A stretch of 64,000 nt of DNA. Origin: Nocardia bovistercoris. Lineage in GTDB: Bacteria; Actinomycetota; Actinomycetes; Mycobacteriales; Mycobacteriaceae. Position numbers and translations under genes: made by a program. The notes under the pieces are model-generated. The model ran no database searches, had not been told where the DNA came from, and saw only the letters and a program-made list of their open reading frames with translations. Each line of letters starts with the position of its first letter. Position 1 is the stretch's first letter. The stretch is from positions 1-64,000 of the forward strand of contig NZ_JADMLG010000003.1 of NCBI RefSeq assembly GCF_015674855.1, in the 5' to 3' direction. Below are positions 25,711 to 34,836 of this stretch, piece after piece.

Positions 25711-26439
25711 TCAACCCACCGACACCGCCGTCGAACGCCCGGCGCCCGACCACGTCCCCGCCCGACCCGGTACCGGGAGCGCGCCCGCGACGCCGGTGAA
25801 CAGCGAACCACCGGCCGCCAACGGAACCCGGACCGCACCCGCCCCGAGGACCGCGGCGGGGCGATCGTCCGGATACACCAGTTCGCTGTCCAATGCCCGC
25901 GCGCTCGCGAGCGCGTCGTCGGTGACGCCGCCCGCCCCGAGTTCCAGCCGGTGCCGCAGCAGCGGCACGCCGTCGACATCGGCGATCAGGTCACCGCGCC
26001 AGCCGCCGTCACGCTCCCCGGCGCGCCCGATCTGCACCCGCTCGCGCAGCCGGATCGCGGCGTCGCCCGCGAACGCCACCGTGCTGCGGACCCGGTGCCG
26101 CGCACCGCCCGCCACAACCATCGGCTCGAGGTCGACATCGAGGAAACCGCCCGCGCCGACCTCGAAATGCCAACGCGCCGAGGACGACACCGTCGCGGCG
26201 CCGGGCAGCGCGATCGACGCGGCCACCGACCGCAACACCAGCCGAGCACCCGGCCCGACCTCGACCGTGATGTCGAGTTCGTCGCCGCCGAGCGGGGTCG
26301 CCGCGGTGCCGATCAGGTGCACGGCGTCGGGACCGGTCCGCCGAGCCGCCAGCCCGCCGCTCGCGTGCACGCGGGCCGACTCGCCCGCCCGCACGGAAAT
26401 CCGTAACTCAGTGCGCAACAGCGGAATCCGCGGTGTCAT
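25711..26439 (-). CDS. ureD: Urease accessory protein UreD
   Basis: 242 residues. UreD holds apo-urease together with UreF and UreG while nickel is inserted. The text shows UreD features: an N-terminal basic strand region, [52 protein letters not shown] and HRLELGAGG. It is somewhat shorter than many UreD/UreH proteins (~270). Its start overlaps the end of ureG by 32 bp on the same strand, so it is the last gene of a ureF-ureG-ureD operon. UreE is not present, which is common in actinobacteria. Confidence 0.9.
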   Translation of the reverse strand: MTPRIPLLRTELRISVRAGESARVHASGGLAARRTGPDAVHLIGTAATPLGGDELDITVEVGPGARLVLRSVAASIALPGAATVSSSARWHFEVGAGGFLDVDLEPMVVAGGARHRVRSTVAFAGDAAIRLRERVQIGRAGERDGGWRGDLIADVDGVPLLRHRLELGAGGVTDDALASARALDSELVYPDDRPAAVLGAGAVRVPLAAGGSLFTGVAGALPVPGRAGTWSGAGRSTAVSVG

Positions 26440-27112
26440 CGACCCGGCGCAACTGCTCGCGCACCCAGGCGAGCACCGGGGTCGCGGCCGGGTCGTCGGT
26501 CAGCGAGATCAGCGCGGTCGGCCTGCCGTCGCGCACCTTGGCGGCATCTCGTTCCATGACCGCGAGGTCGGCGCCGACCAGCGGGGCGAGGTCGGTCTTG
26601 TTCACCACCAACAGATCCGAGAACGTCACGCCTGGACCGCCCTTGCGCGGCACCTTGTCGCCGCCCGCCACGTCGATGACGAAGATCTGCACGTCGATCA
26701 GGCCCGAAGAGAAGGTCGCGGTCAGATTGTCGCCGCCGGATTCCACCAGGATCAGATCCAGCGGTGGATTCGCCGCGATCAGGTCGTCGATGGCGTCGAG
26801 GTTGGCGGTGATGTCGTCGCGGATGGCGGTGTGCGGGCAGCCGCCGGTCTGCACGGCGGTGATCCGCTCGTCCGGCAGCACCGCGTGCCTGCGCAGGAAG
26901 TCGGCGTCCTCGGTGGTGTAGATGTCGTTGGTCAGCACCGCCAGCGACAGTTCCGCGCGCAACTGCCTGCACAGCGCCGCCACCAGCGCGGTCTTGCCCG
27001 AGCCGACCGGGCCGCCGATCCCGATGCGCAGCGCCTCCCCCGGTGTGCGCTCGCGGCGGGGGCGGTCGTGCGAATGATCGTGCGGTGCACCATCGATGAA
27101 ATGCGGCGGCAT
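26408..27112 (-). CDS. ureG: Urease accessory GTPase UreG
   Basis: 234 residues. UreG is the SIMIBI-class GTPase that delivers nickel to urease. The N-terminus is His-rich (HDHSHD, residues 11-16), which can help hold nickel. The P-loop GGPVGSGKT spans residues 33-41. Then come [13 protein letters not shown], the metal-binding CPH in [24 protein letters not shown] and the base-recognition VVNKTDL. It starts 31 bp after ureF and overlaps ureD. Confidence 0.96.
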   Translation of the reverse strand: MPPHFIDGAPHDHSHDRPRRERTPGEALRIGIGGPVGSGKTALVAALCRQLRAELSLAVLTNDIYTTEDADFLRRHAVLPDERITAVQTGGCPHTAIRDDITANLDAIDDLIAANPPLDLILVESGGDNLTATFSSGLIDVQIFVIDVAGGDKVPRKGGPGVTFSDLLVVNKTDLAPLVGADLAVMERDAAKVRDGRPTALISLTDDPAATPVLAWVREQLRRVDDTADSAVAH

Positions 27113-27143
27113 GGTGTTCTCCCTCGGTCGTTTCGGTGGGGCG

Positions 27144-27794
27144 TCAGCTGGCGAACAGCGGCATCTCGCGATGGCGATGCCGTTCGGCGAGTTCGTCCTG
27201 CAGCGGATCGGACAGCGCGGCGAGCTCGGCGGCGGCCTCGACCGCGATCCGGTCGCACAGCTCCGACATCCGCAGTGTGCACGCGGCGATGGCGGCGGGG
27301 TCGAGGGCGAGCAGGCGCTGCGCGGCCGTCGCCGCGCCGGTCAGGGTGGTGTAGACGACCACGCCCGCGATCTCGACCGGCGTGACCCGCGCGGCCGCGC
27401 CCACCGCGCCGAATACCGTCGACAGGTGCGGCCGCGTCCCCATATCGCGCCAATCCCGTTGCGGCCATAGCTGTTTGGCCAGTCGCAACAGCCCGCGTCC
27501 CTGCGCCCGCGAGGCCGCGCGCGCCGCGGGCGACGGTGTGCGGGCATCGGCCTCCGCCTCGGCGCGGGCGATCCCGAGCTCCCCCGCGCACACGGCAGCG
27601 GCCAGCGACGCCGCCACCAGCCCGGAGGTGCCGATTCGCCTGCGCAGGTACTGCTCGACCGTCGCGATGTCGCGCACCAGACCCGAGGCGACCGCCTCCT
27701 CGACGCCGCCGGAATGCACGTGCCCGCCGATCGGCAGGCGCGAGTCGGCCAGGGCCATGAGTATCGCCCGAGGACCGGCGTCGCTTTCCCGCAT
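27144..27794 (-). CDS. ureF: Urease accessory protein UreF
   Basis: 216 residues. UreF links UreD and UreG on apo-urease. The family signature [19 protein letters not shown] is at residues 17-35, followed by [18 protein letters not shown] and the all-helical remainder ending in [12 protein letters not shown]. It is the first gene of the minus-strand accessory set. In relatives ureC normally lies directly upstream of ureF, but here ureC ends at 43944, 16.1 kb away. The 100 bp between ureF and the divergent Trp-rich gene should hold its new promoter. Confidence 0.92.
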   Translation of the reverse strand: MRESDAGPRAILMALADSRLPIGGHVHSGGVEEAVASGLVRDIATVEQYLRRRIGTSGLVAASLAAAVCAGELGIARAEAEADARTPSPAARAASRAQGRGLLRLAKQLWPQRDWRDMGTRPHLSTVFGAVGAAARVTPVEIAGVVVYTTLTGAATAAQRLLALDPAAIAACTLRMSELCDRIAVEAAAELAALSDPLQDELAERHRHREMPLFAS

Positions 27795-27894
27795 CCGACG
27801 ATCCTAAGCCGAGGCCGCCGACCGAGTACTTCTACGCGGCCACGCACGTAGAAAGGCACTCGCGGCGCGACGCGGTTCGGGTGAGGATGGTCCG

Positions 27895-28668
27895 ATGTCG
27901 AATCAGGGGGAATCCTCGGGCCCCGCTACTGTCGGGCAGTGGATCGCGCGGGCCGTCGCCGTGCTGATCCTCGTGCCGGTGCGTCTGCTCTGGGAGGGCG
28001 TCAAACTGTCCGTCCGCGTGAGCATCGCGGTCGTGACGTACTTCCTGGAACATCTGCTGGTTCCGCTGTGCGTGATCGTGTGGAACTGGGTGATCAAACC
28101 TGCCTGGCATCTGTTGAAGGACGGGCTCTGGGGTTGGCTGCTCCAGCAGGTGTTGTGGGGGCTGGTGCTCACCCCCGTGCTCGCTTTCCTCCTCGACTTC
28201 GTCTTGCGGCCGTTGCGCCGCGCCGTCGAGGACTGGCTGTGGCGGCGGATTCTGGTTCCCGCGGGCGCGTGGCTGTGGCGGCGCGTGGTGCGGCCGATGG
28301 CGGCGTGGCTGTGGCGGTGGGTGCTGCGGCCGCTCGGCAAGATCGTGCTCGGGGTGTGCGTGCTCGCGGTCGATTGGTTGCTGGTTCGGCCGGTGCGGGC
28401 GCTGTGGCGGTGGGTGTTGCGGCCGCTGTGGCGGGCGCTGCGCGTCACGTTGCGGTTCGGGTGGCGGGTCGCGACGGTTCTGGTCGGCGTGCTGATCGTG
28501 ACGCCGTGCGTGTTCGTCTACCGCCGAGTGCTCGCACCCGTGTTCGCGGCGCTGGCCGTCGTGTGGAACGTCCTCGTCGCGCGCCCGGTTCGCTGGACCT
28601 ACGTGCACGTCGTGACGCCGATGAACCGATGGGCTTCCGAGATCGTCACCGGCGTGTTCGGACGATGA
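27895..28668 (+). CDS. Trp/Arg-rich repetitive membrane protein
   Basis: 257 residues, with about 9-10% Trp, mostly in a repeating pattern of Trp-rich segments each closed by Arg-Pro: for example WLWRRILVPAGAWLWR, RRVVRPMAAWLWRW, VLRPLGKI, LLVRPVRALWRWVLRPLWRA. Hydrophobic stretches at about 17-30, 40-60, 85-105, 145-160 and 200-225 could cross or lie in the membrane. The Trp/Arg pairs suggest amphipathic interface helices that pack on lipid. I do not recognise a named family; similar Trp-rich proteins exist in Streptomyces. It is divergent from ureF and convergent with the MFS gene. Function unknown. Confidence 0.6.
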   Translation: MSNQGESSGPATVGQWIARAVAVLILVPVRLLWEGVKLSVRVSIAVVTYFLEHLLVPLCVIVWNWVIKPAWHLLKDGLWGWLLQQVLWGLVLTPVLAFLLDFVLRPLRRAVEDWLWRRILVPAGAWLWRRVVRPMAAWLWRWVLRPLGKIVLGVCVLAVDWLLVRPVRALWRWVLRPLWRALRVTLRFGWRVATVLVGVLIVTPCVFVYRRVLAPVFAALAVVWNVLVARPVRWTYVHVVTPMNRWASEIVTGVFGR

Positions 28669-28673
28669 GCCGG

Positions 28674-30164
28674 TCAGTCCGATGTGGTGGCGTTGGGCCG
28701 CCGGGTGGCGACCAGCGCGATTACCGCCATGCCAAGCAGTAAGACCGCCCCCACCGAAGTCGCGACGTGCAGACCCGTCACGAACGATTCGCTCGCCCGC
28801 TCCAGCAACGCCGGATCGTCGGCGTGACGCTCGATGGTCTCGCCGAGGGTCGAGGCGTAGTCGCCACCCGAACGGAAGACCAGCGCGGCGACGGATCCGA
28901 GTAGGGCCAGGCCGAGCGCGTTGCCGAGTTCGAAGCTGGTCTCGGAGATGCCGACCGCCGAGCCCGCGCGTTCGGGCGGCACCGAGGACACCGCGACATC
29001 CGAGACCAGGGGGAAGGCGAGACCGTAGCCGACGCCCGCGATGGTGGAACCCGCTATGTACCAGGCCAACCCGCCGTCGACGCCGATGCCGAGCAGCAGC
29101 AGATTCCCGACGCCGGAGGCGAACAGGGCGAGCACGAAGCTCGCGCGCACGCCGATGCGCTGCCCCACGCGCGCGCCGCCCATCGAGAACACGAACACCG
29201 CCGCGGCCATCGGAATGCCGAGCAGCGCCGCGTCCAACGGATCGCGGCCGGTGACCGACTGGAGATACACGCTGGTCAGATAGCTCAGCGCGGCCAGTGA
29301 CATCATGCCGACCAGACTCGACCCGATGGCGACCGAGAACTGCGCGCGACCGAACAGCCGCAGGTCGAGCAGCGGTTCTTCGAGGTGCCGCTGGCGGCGG
29401 ACGAACAGGGTGAGCACGGTGACGCCGACGATCAGGATCACCGCGCTCGGCGCGTCGACACCCTCGGCGGCGGCGTGTTTGACGGCGTAGACCACCGGCA
29501 GGATGCCACCGATCGAGAGTGCGACGCTGGGTAGGTCGAGCGGGCCGAGCAGGTCCGAGCGGTGCTCTGGCAGCACGAACGGGCCGACCGCGAGCAGGAT
29601 CAGCAGTACCGGGATGTTGATCAGGAACACCGCACCCCACCAGAAGTGGTGCAGCAGCAGCCCGCCGATGATGGGCCCGACCGCCGAACCGCCCGCGAAG
29701 AAGGCCGTCCACACGCCGATGGCCGTGGCCCGCGCGCGGGCGTCGGGGAACAGGCCGGAGATCAGCGACAGGCTCGACGGCAGCAGGGTGGCGCCGCCGA
29801 TGCCCATGAGGGCGCGCGCCGCGATGAGCACACCGGCGCTGGGTGCGAAGGCCGCGATCACCGAGGCGATGCCGAAGACGCTCGCGCCCGCGAGCAGGAT
29901 GTTGCGCCTGCCGATGCGGTCGCCGAGGTTGCCCATGGTGATGAGCAGGCCGGCGATGAGGAAGCCGTAGATGTCGAGGATCCACAGTTGCTGGGCGGCG
30001 GACGGGTCGAGGTCGGCGGTGAGCGTCGGCATCGCGAGGAACAGCACCGAGATGTCCATCGAGACCAGCAGCACCGGCAGCAGCAGTACCGCGAGACCGA
30101 GCCGGGCGCGGCCCGCGCCGATGGGCCCGACCGCCTCCGACCGTACCGCCTCGACCTGTGTCAT
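28674..30164 (-). CDS. MFS drug exporter, DHA2 family (14-TM type)
   Basis: 496 residues from ATG 30164 (MTQVEAVRSEAVG). It looks like a QacA/EmrB-type proton antiporter. The first helix carries SMDISVLFLAMPTL (motif D1-like), then LWILDIYGFLIAGLLITMGN, the motif A loop LGDRIGRRN, and motif C-like GVWTAFFAGGSAVGPIIGG. About 14 hydrophobic segments are visible. Neighbouring divergent TetR and a pair of palindromic motifs between them suggest a drug-responsive pair. Substrates cannot be read from sequence. Confidence 0.92.
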   Translation of the reverse strand: MTQVEAVRSEAVGPIGAGRARLGLAVLLLPVLLVSMDISVLFLAMPTLTADLDPSAAQQLWILDIYGFLIAGLLITMGNLGDRIGRRNILLAGASVFGIASVIAAFAPSAGVLIAARALMGIGGATLLPSSLSLISGLFPDARARATAIGVWTAFFAGGSAVGPIIGGLLLHHFWWGAVFLINIPVLLILLAVGPFVLPEHRSDLLGPLDLPSVALSIGGILPVVYAVKHAAAEGVDAPSAVILIVGVTVLTLFVRRQRHLEEPLLDLRLFGRAQFSVAIGSSLVGMMSLAALSYLTSVYLQSVTGRDPLDAALLGIPMAAAVFVFSMGGARVGQRIGVRASFVLALFASGVGNLLLLGIGVDGGLAWYIAGSTIAGVGYGLAFPLVSDVAVSSVPPERAGSAVGISETSFELGNALGLALLGSVAALVFRSGGDYASTLGETIERHADDPALLERASESFVTGLHVATSVGAVLLLGMAVIALVATRRPNATTSD

Positions 30165-30184
30165 CACCGGATCCTCTCGATCTC

Positions 30185-30221
30185 GCGTACACCGTACGCA
30201 GCTCTCGGGTACAGTGTACGC
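30185..30221. promoter_or_regulatory. Two palindromic operator-like motifs between MFS gene and TetR
   Basis: GCGTACACCGTACGC (30185-30199) and GGGTACAGTGTACGC (30207-30221) are imperfect copies of one another on opposite strands, each a near-palindrome built on GTACA/TGTAC or CGTAC/GTACG. They sit 21 bases upstream of the MFS ATG and 58 bases upstream of the TetR ATG. A TetR-type repressor binding here would control both genes. Confidence 0.6.
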
Positions 30222-30279
30222 ATGCTGGACGACATAACGGAAGCGGGTTGTCGCAGGACCGCACGCGGGCGGTCGCGCG

Positions 30280-30978
30280 ATGCCTGAACACAAGCTGACC
30301 CGCGCGACGATCATCGACACCGCCATCGACCTCGCCGACGAGGCGGGCCTCGACGCGCTGTCCATGCGCCGCATCGCCGAACGCCTCGGCGTCGGGGCGA
30401 TGTCGCTGTACCGGCACGTGGGCAACAAGGACGAACTGCTCGCCGCCATGACCGACGAGGTCTCCCGACGCAACCCCTACCCCGACGCCGCGGGAACCTC
30501 GTGGACCTGGCGCGACCGGGTGCGCATCGCCGCCGAAATCGACTGGGCCCTCTACCAGCGACATCCCTGGGTCATCCTGGCCTTCGCCACCCCCCGCTAC
30601 AGCTTCGGCCCCGCCGGACTCGCGTGCCTGGCCTGGCTGGTCGAAGGGTTCCGCGAACTCGACCTCACCCCGCGCGAGGCCATGCAGATGTCGTTCTCGG
30701 TGTGGAACTACATCTCCGGCGCGACGCTGCCGCAGATCAGTTCGGCGCTCGTCACCCGTAAGAGCATCGAGGCCGACGCCACCAACGGCCTGCGCGCCCT
30801 ACTGGTCGGCGAACCGATGTGGACCCCACCCCCCGCACTCACCGACCTGGTCGGCGCGGGCGTGAGCGAGCTCACCTCCGAGGAACTCCTCTACGCGGGC
30901 CTGGCCACCCTCTGCGATGGCATCGAAGCCCGAATCCGCTCCCGCACACCACTACTGGAATCGGACCTGCCGACCTGA
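30280..30978 (+). CDS. TetR family regulator of the MFS exporter (probable)
   Basis: 232 residues. The DNA-binding domain is at residues 5-53: TRATIIDTAIDLADEAG, then MRRIAERLGVGAMSLYRHVG and NKDELL. The C-terminal domain has the TetR_C_1-like look (WRDRVRIAAEIDWALYQRHPW). A 21-codon ORF (30222-30287) overlaps the start in another frame and could be a leader or chance. Divergent arrangement with an MFS exporter, and palindromes in between, support local repression. Confidence 0.9.
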   Translation: MPEHKLTRATIIDTAIDLADEAGLDALSMRRIAERLGVGAMSLYRHVGNKDELLAAMTDEVSRRNPYPDAAGTSWTWRDRVRIAAEIDWALYQRHPWVILAFATPRYSFGPAGLACLAWLVEGFRELDLTPREAMQMSFSVWNYISGATLPQISSALVTRKSIEADATNGLRALLVGEPMWTPPPALTDLVGAGVSELTSEELLYAGLATLCDGIEARIRSRTPLLESDLPT

Positions 30979-30984
30979 CCCGCG

Positions 30985-31653
30985 CTACTCCTGCGCCACC
31001 ACCGCGTAGACGAATCCATCCCAGCCCTTCGCTCCGACCGTCTGCAAGACCGTGGCGTCCAATCGCTTCTCGGTGGACAGGAATTCGAGGAGTTCGCGAC
31101 TCGCGCGCACCGCGGCGTCGTCGGAATCCCGCTCGAGCACCTTGCCGTGGCGCACCACATTGTCGACGATGATCACCGAACCCGGCCGGGTCAGTCGCAG
31201 CGCCCAGCGCACGTATTCGGTGTTGTTCACCTTGTCGGCGTCGATGAAGACCAGGTCGAAGGGCTCCGGGCGCTCTTGCGCCACCGCGTCCAGACTCTCC
31301 AGCGCCGCGCCGACCCGGATCTCCACCCGCTCGCCCACCCCGGCCGCGTCCAGGTTCGACCGCGCCACCGTGGCGTGCTTACGCTCGAACTCCAAGGTGA
31401 GCACCCGGCCGTCCGGGCCGACCGCCTTCGCCAGCCAGATCGTGCTGAACCCGCCGAGCGTCCCGATCTCGAGCACCCGCTTCGCGCCGATCGACCGCGC
31501 CAGCAGATGCAGGAACTTGCCCTGCGCCGCCGATACGTCGATGGCGGGCAGCCCGGCCGCCGCGTTCGCCCGCAGCGCCGACTCCGCCTCCGGGTCGCGC
31601 GCGACGCTGTTCACGATGTACTCGTCCACATCCGCCCAGTCAGGTGTTGTCAT
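30985..31653 (-). CDS. O-methyltransferase (SAM-dependent, class I, metal-type)
   Basis: 222 residues from ATG 31653. It transfers methyl from SAM to a hydroxyl. SAM-binding VLEIGTLGGFSTIWLA is at about residues 63-78 and the metal/substrate motif FIDADKVNN at about 147-155; IIVDNVVRHG follows. The pattern matches the catechol/caffeoyl-CoA O-methyltransferase group (COG4122), whose bacterial substrates are mostly unknown. Its stop is 6 bp from the stop of the convergent TetR gene. No nearby pathway genes indicate the acceptor. Confidence 0.88.
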   Translation of the reverse strand: MTTPDWADVDEYIVNSVARDPEAESALRANAAAGLPAIDVSAAQGKFLHLLARSIGAKRVLEIGTLGGFSTIWLAKAVGPDGRVLTLEFERKHATVARSNLDAAGVGERVEIRVGAALESLDAVAQERPEPFDLVFIDADKVNNTEYVRWALRLTRPGSVIIVDNVVRHGKVLERDSDDAAVRASRELLEFLSTEKRLDATVLQTVGAKGWDGFVYAVVAQE

Positions 31654-31972
31654 AGTCGCAGTCTGCCACCGCCTCCGACCCATCCGGCCGCGCGTTCGTC
31701 GCCCGGTGACTGCCCAAACCCCCGATACGGCGGTCTCCGTCGGATTTTCCGGGCGCCCAGCGATTCGCGTCACGCTGCGCCGATGGGTTCTCGCGGTCGT
31801 CGCCCTTCGAGGAATGCGATCCTCGAAGGGATCGCCTTGGCCTGAAAGCCGTAGTAATCCGTCGGCCACCGATTCAAGGTGGTCGATCCATGCTCCATTA
31901 CATGCGTTACTGCATATATCTACATATCGACAAGCGAAGTCGCGTGCAGGGCGACCATGCCACCCCGGAAGG

Positions 31973-32776
31973 TCAGTGATAGCTGGGGTCGTGTTCCTCG
32001 CGATGGCCCGCGACCGCGAACCGGATCACGCGCTCCAAGTCGAAACCGAGTCCCGAACGGTCCACCGGCTCCGCTTCCAGCAGGTCACCGTCGGAGCGCA
32101 CCAGATAGCGCCCGTCGGGGTAGTCCATGACGTGGAACCCGCGCGCGGGCGCGGGCCGCTGATCCCAGGACGGCCCCGGATAGACGGCGACGTGCACGAC
32201 CAGGTCACGCGGACGGTCGAAGAACTGCGCCGCGAGCGCGTGCGCAGATCGTCCGCCGTCGCCGTTGCCGTTGCCGGAGACCGCGCCGAGTTGGTTGGTC
32301 GCGCTCGCGCCGTTCGCCTCCGCGATCTCCACCTCGCGCCGCGAGACCCGCAGCCCGGCCCCGCTCCCCCGCGGCGCGTCCGGAAACACGGTGACGAGTC
32401 TGCGCGGCAGGTATTCGGCGTCGAACATCGTCATGCGCACGGCGCCGCCGCGATACGGCGACCCCGTCGGTTCCTGCACCAGCAGGACCGCGTGCCGGTT
32501 GTGCACCGCGGCGTGCGCGCGCAGGCGGTCGCCGCCCACCTCGCCCGCGACCTCGATCCGCGCCTCCGGCTCGGCCAGCACCCGCATGGCTCCGTACAGC
32601 TCTTCGTCGAAGATCCGGTGCAGATCGTCGGCCTCGGCCTTCCACGCCGCTTCGTATTCGCTCACCGTCGCGAAGGTCGATCGGTACTGGAGCGGGTACG
32701 GCAGCGTGTCCCGCTCGGCGGCGCGCCACAACACCTTGAACGCCAGTGGGGAGAACTCCCACTCCCGCGCGCTCAT
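31973..32776 (-). CDS. EspG-family (ESX secretion-associated) protein
   Basis: 267 residues. The N-terminal text WEFSPLAFKVLWRAAERDTLPYPLQY resembles the EspG family (PF14011), whose mycobacterial members are cytosolic chaperones that bind PE/PPE pairs for type VII secretion. A central beta-rich region (AVLLVQEPTG..GGAVRMTMFDAEYLPRRLV) and a later WDQRPAPARGFHVMDYPDGRYL part also fit. No ESX core, PE or PPE gene is nearby, so the partner is unclear. The assignment rests on pattern recall and should be checked by profile search. The gap 32777-33340 contains no clear gene and a palindrome at 32911-32924. Confidence 0.65.
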   Translation of the reverse strand: MSAREWEFSPLAFKVLWRAAERDTLPYPLQYRSTFATVSEYEAAWKAEADDLHRIFDEELYGAMRVLAEPEARIEVAGEVGGDRLRAHAAVHNRHAVLLVQEPTGSPYRGGAVRMTMFDAEYLPRRLVTVFPDAPRGSGAGLRVSRREVEIAEANGASATNQLGAVSGNGNGDGGRSAHALAAQFFDRPRDLVVHVAVYPGPSWDQRPAPARGFHVMDYPDGRYLVRSDGDLLEAEPVDRSGLGFDLERVIRFAVAGHREEHDPSYH

Positions 32777-32910
32777 ACGCCGATCACCGGCGGCACGGTT
32801 CTCGCTCGGCTCACCACGTCCAATCCCATCGATCCCACGTCCGTCACATTGCCCGACATTCTGGCACGACTTCGCTTCGAATTCGTGCCACTCGGAGTGA
32901 ACGATCCGAC

Positions 32911-32924
32911 CGACCGATCGGTCG
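32911..32924. promoter_or_regulatory. Palindrome CGACCGATCGGTCG upstream of the EspG-family gene
   Basis: A perfect 14-bp palindrome in a lower-GC intergenic stretch, about 135 bases upstream of the EspG-family start. It resembles TetR-type operators in shape. No nearby regulator is assigned to it. Confidence 0.35.
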
Positions 32925-33340
32925 ATTCCGGCGGACGCTCCCGTCCGGATCGCGGAGTGAAAACAAGCGCTATCTATCGGCTTCGAACCACCATCCGTTA
33001 CGGAATTTCACCGCGCACAGCAGTGATCTTCGCCACTCCAGATGCCGAGGAATTGATTCCATCCGGACATGACCACCCTGCCGCATGCACATGTTATTCC
33101 ACAACCCGCACTCCACAATGTGAGGGTCATCTCCAAATCTCTTGACACGCTTGAGGTTCAGCGAACGCTCCCGGCGAATTGGTTAACTGGTCAACCGCCC
33201 AGGCAGGACGCGGTTGGTCTATCGTCGGCGGCGGTCCGGTCGGTCGATACCAACGGCGGTGCGCGCACCTTCCGGACCACTCCCCCACCCCGGTCGACAT
33301 TCGACCGTCGACACCATCCATCCAGCACCGAGGTCGCGCC

Positions 33341-33574
33341 ATGCACTACAACCATGCTCTTGGCATCGAACCCGGCGACGCCGTCGCCCGCCCGACATTG
33401 CCCCGGCGCAGATCCTCCGACGACATCCCCTCGGCCGCGGGCATCGGCGCACTCCCGGTGGACGCGATGGTCAGGGCGGCGAGCGCGATCGCGGCCTGGG
33501 CGCGAGTCCCCGCACCGCAATCGAGCGGCGTTGGCGCCACCGACCCGGCCCAACCCCCGCCGCTGCCGGAGTGA
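33341..33574 (+). CDS. Small hypothetical protein, 77 residues
   Basis: 77 residues from ATG 33341 (MHYNHALGIEPGDAVARP). It is rich in Ala, Pro and Arg, ends in a Pro-rich tail (AQPPPLPE), and has one short helix (VDAMVRAASAIAAWARV). No domain is recognised. Codon use is plausible but the evidence is thin. It precedes alkB on the same strand by 109 bp. Confidence 0.35.
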   Translation: MHYNHALGIEPGDAVARPTLPRRRSSDDIPSAAGIGALPVDAMVRAASAIAAWARVPAPQSSGVGATDPAQPPPLPE

Positions 33575-33683
33575 CCAACAACGGCAGCACGCCGAATTCC
33601 ACTGCGGCTGTGCGCATCACAGTCGATCGAGACCGATTGCGCGCACAGGGATGGTGCGCGCCTGTTGCTGAGGAGGGGATTCC

Positions 33684-34805
33684 GTGCGAGCGGCACGCGA
33701 GGCGAGTTCCGAACGCGATCCGAAGCGGTATCTGTGGGTTCTCGGCCTCATCGCGCCGAGCTGCGCGCTGCTGCCGTCGCAGCTGGTGCTGTGGACCGGA
33801 GCCGAGGTGTTCTGGTGGATCGCGCCGATCATCGTGCTGATCGTGGTGCCCGCACTGGACTGGATGGTCGGCGAGGACGGCCGAAATCCGCGAGAACAGG
33901 ACTACGACCGACTGTCCGCGGACCGCTATTACCGTTGGTGCACATACCTTTTCCTGCCGATCCAGCTGATCGGCCTGATCATCGCCTGCTACCTCTGGGC
34001 CGGTGACGAGTTGAGCGCGCTGGACAAATTCGGGCTCGCGAGCACCCTCGGCGTCGTCAGCGGCATCGGCATCAACGCCGCGCACGAACTCGGGCACCGC
34101 GTCGAACACATGGAGCGGTGGTTGGCCAAGATCGCCCTCGCCCAATCCGGCTACGGACACTTCTTCGTCGAACACAACCGCGGCCACCACGTCCGCGTCG
34201 CCACACCGCTCGACCCCGCGAGCGCGCGACTCGGCGAAACCCTCTACGCATTCCTACCCCGCAGTGTCGCAGGCGGATTCGCCTCCGCCGTCCGACTCGA
34301 ACGCGACCGTCTGGCCAGAAGGCGGCTGCCGTGGTCGAGCCCGCACAACCACTTGCTCCAGGCATGGGCGATGACCGCCGCCCTGTTCGGAACACTCACC
34401 GCCGTCTTCGGACTCGCCATCGTGCCGTGGCTGCTGCTGCAAGCCGTGATCGGCGTACTGCTGCTGGAAACGGTCAACTACATCGAACACTACGGACTGT
34501 TGCGCGAACGCCGACCCGACGGCCGCTGGGCCCGGTGCTCCCCCCGCGACAGCTGGAACAGCGACCGACTCGTCACCAACATCCTGCTGTTCCACCTGCA
34601 ACGCCACAGCGACCACCATGCCAACCCCGGCCGCCGCTACCAGACCCTGCGCACCACACCCGAATCCCCGCAACTACCGGCCGGATACGCGACCATGATC
34701 GTGCTGGCCGCGCTCCCGCCGCTGTGGCGTCGGGTGATGGACCACCGCGTGCTCGCGCACTACGACGGTGACCGGACCCGCGCGAACACCGCGATCGGAA
34801 GGTGA
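33684..34805 (+). CDS. alkB: Alkane 1-monooxygenase (AlkB-type integral membrane di-iron hydroxylase)
   Basis: 373 residues, normal for AlkB. The enzyme hydroxylates the terminal carbon of alkanes using O2 and electrons from rubredoxin. The four histidine-type motifs are present: HELGH at residues 134-138, EHNRGHH at 163-169, the AlkB signature NYIEHYGLLR at 265-274 and LQRHSDHH at 305-312. Hydrophobic segments around 17-60, 88-105, 120-135 and 225-262 are the membrane part. The usual downstream rubredoxin genes and TetR regulator are absent, so electrons must come from elsewhere. GTG is the start, with GAGGAGG ahead of it. The gene is convergent with the 911-residue gene. Confidence 0.93.
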   Translation: MRAAREASSERDPKRYLWVLGLIAPSCALLPSQLVLWTGAEVFWWIAPIIVLIVVPALDWMVGEDGRNPREQDYDRLSADRYYRWCTYLFLPIQLIGLIIACYLWAGDELSALDKFGLASTLGVVSGIGINAAHELGHRVEHMERWLAKIALAQSGYGHFFVEHNRGHHVRVATPLDPASARLGETLYAFLPRSVAGGFASAVRLERDRLARRRLPWSSPHNHLLQAWAMTAALFGTLTAVFGLAIVPWLLLQAVIGVLLLETVNYIEHYGLLRERRPDGRWARCSPRDSWNSDRLVTNILLFHLQRHSDHHANPGRRYQTLRTTPESPQLPAGYATMIVLAALPPLWRRVMDHRVLAHYDGDRTRANTAIGR

Positions 34806-34836
34806 TCCTGACCGGTCGGGTGTCCGCGCGGGGACC

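Noticed and set aside
27832..30564. Minus-strand open frame of 910 codons across the MFS and Trp-rich genes
   Set aside because: It is an alternative frame spanning two real genes on opposite strands, with repetitive His/Gln/Arg product and no motifs.
33143..33200. Inverted repeat and TTGACA upstream of the 77-residue ORF
   Set aside because: The -35-like hexamer has no matching -10 at normal spacing, and the GGTT/AACC arms are too short to claim as an operator.
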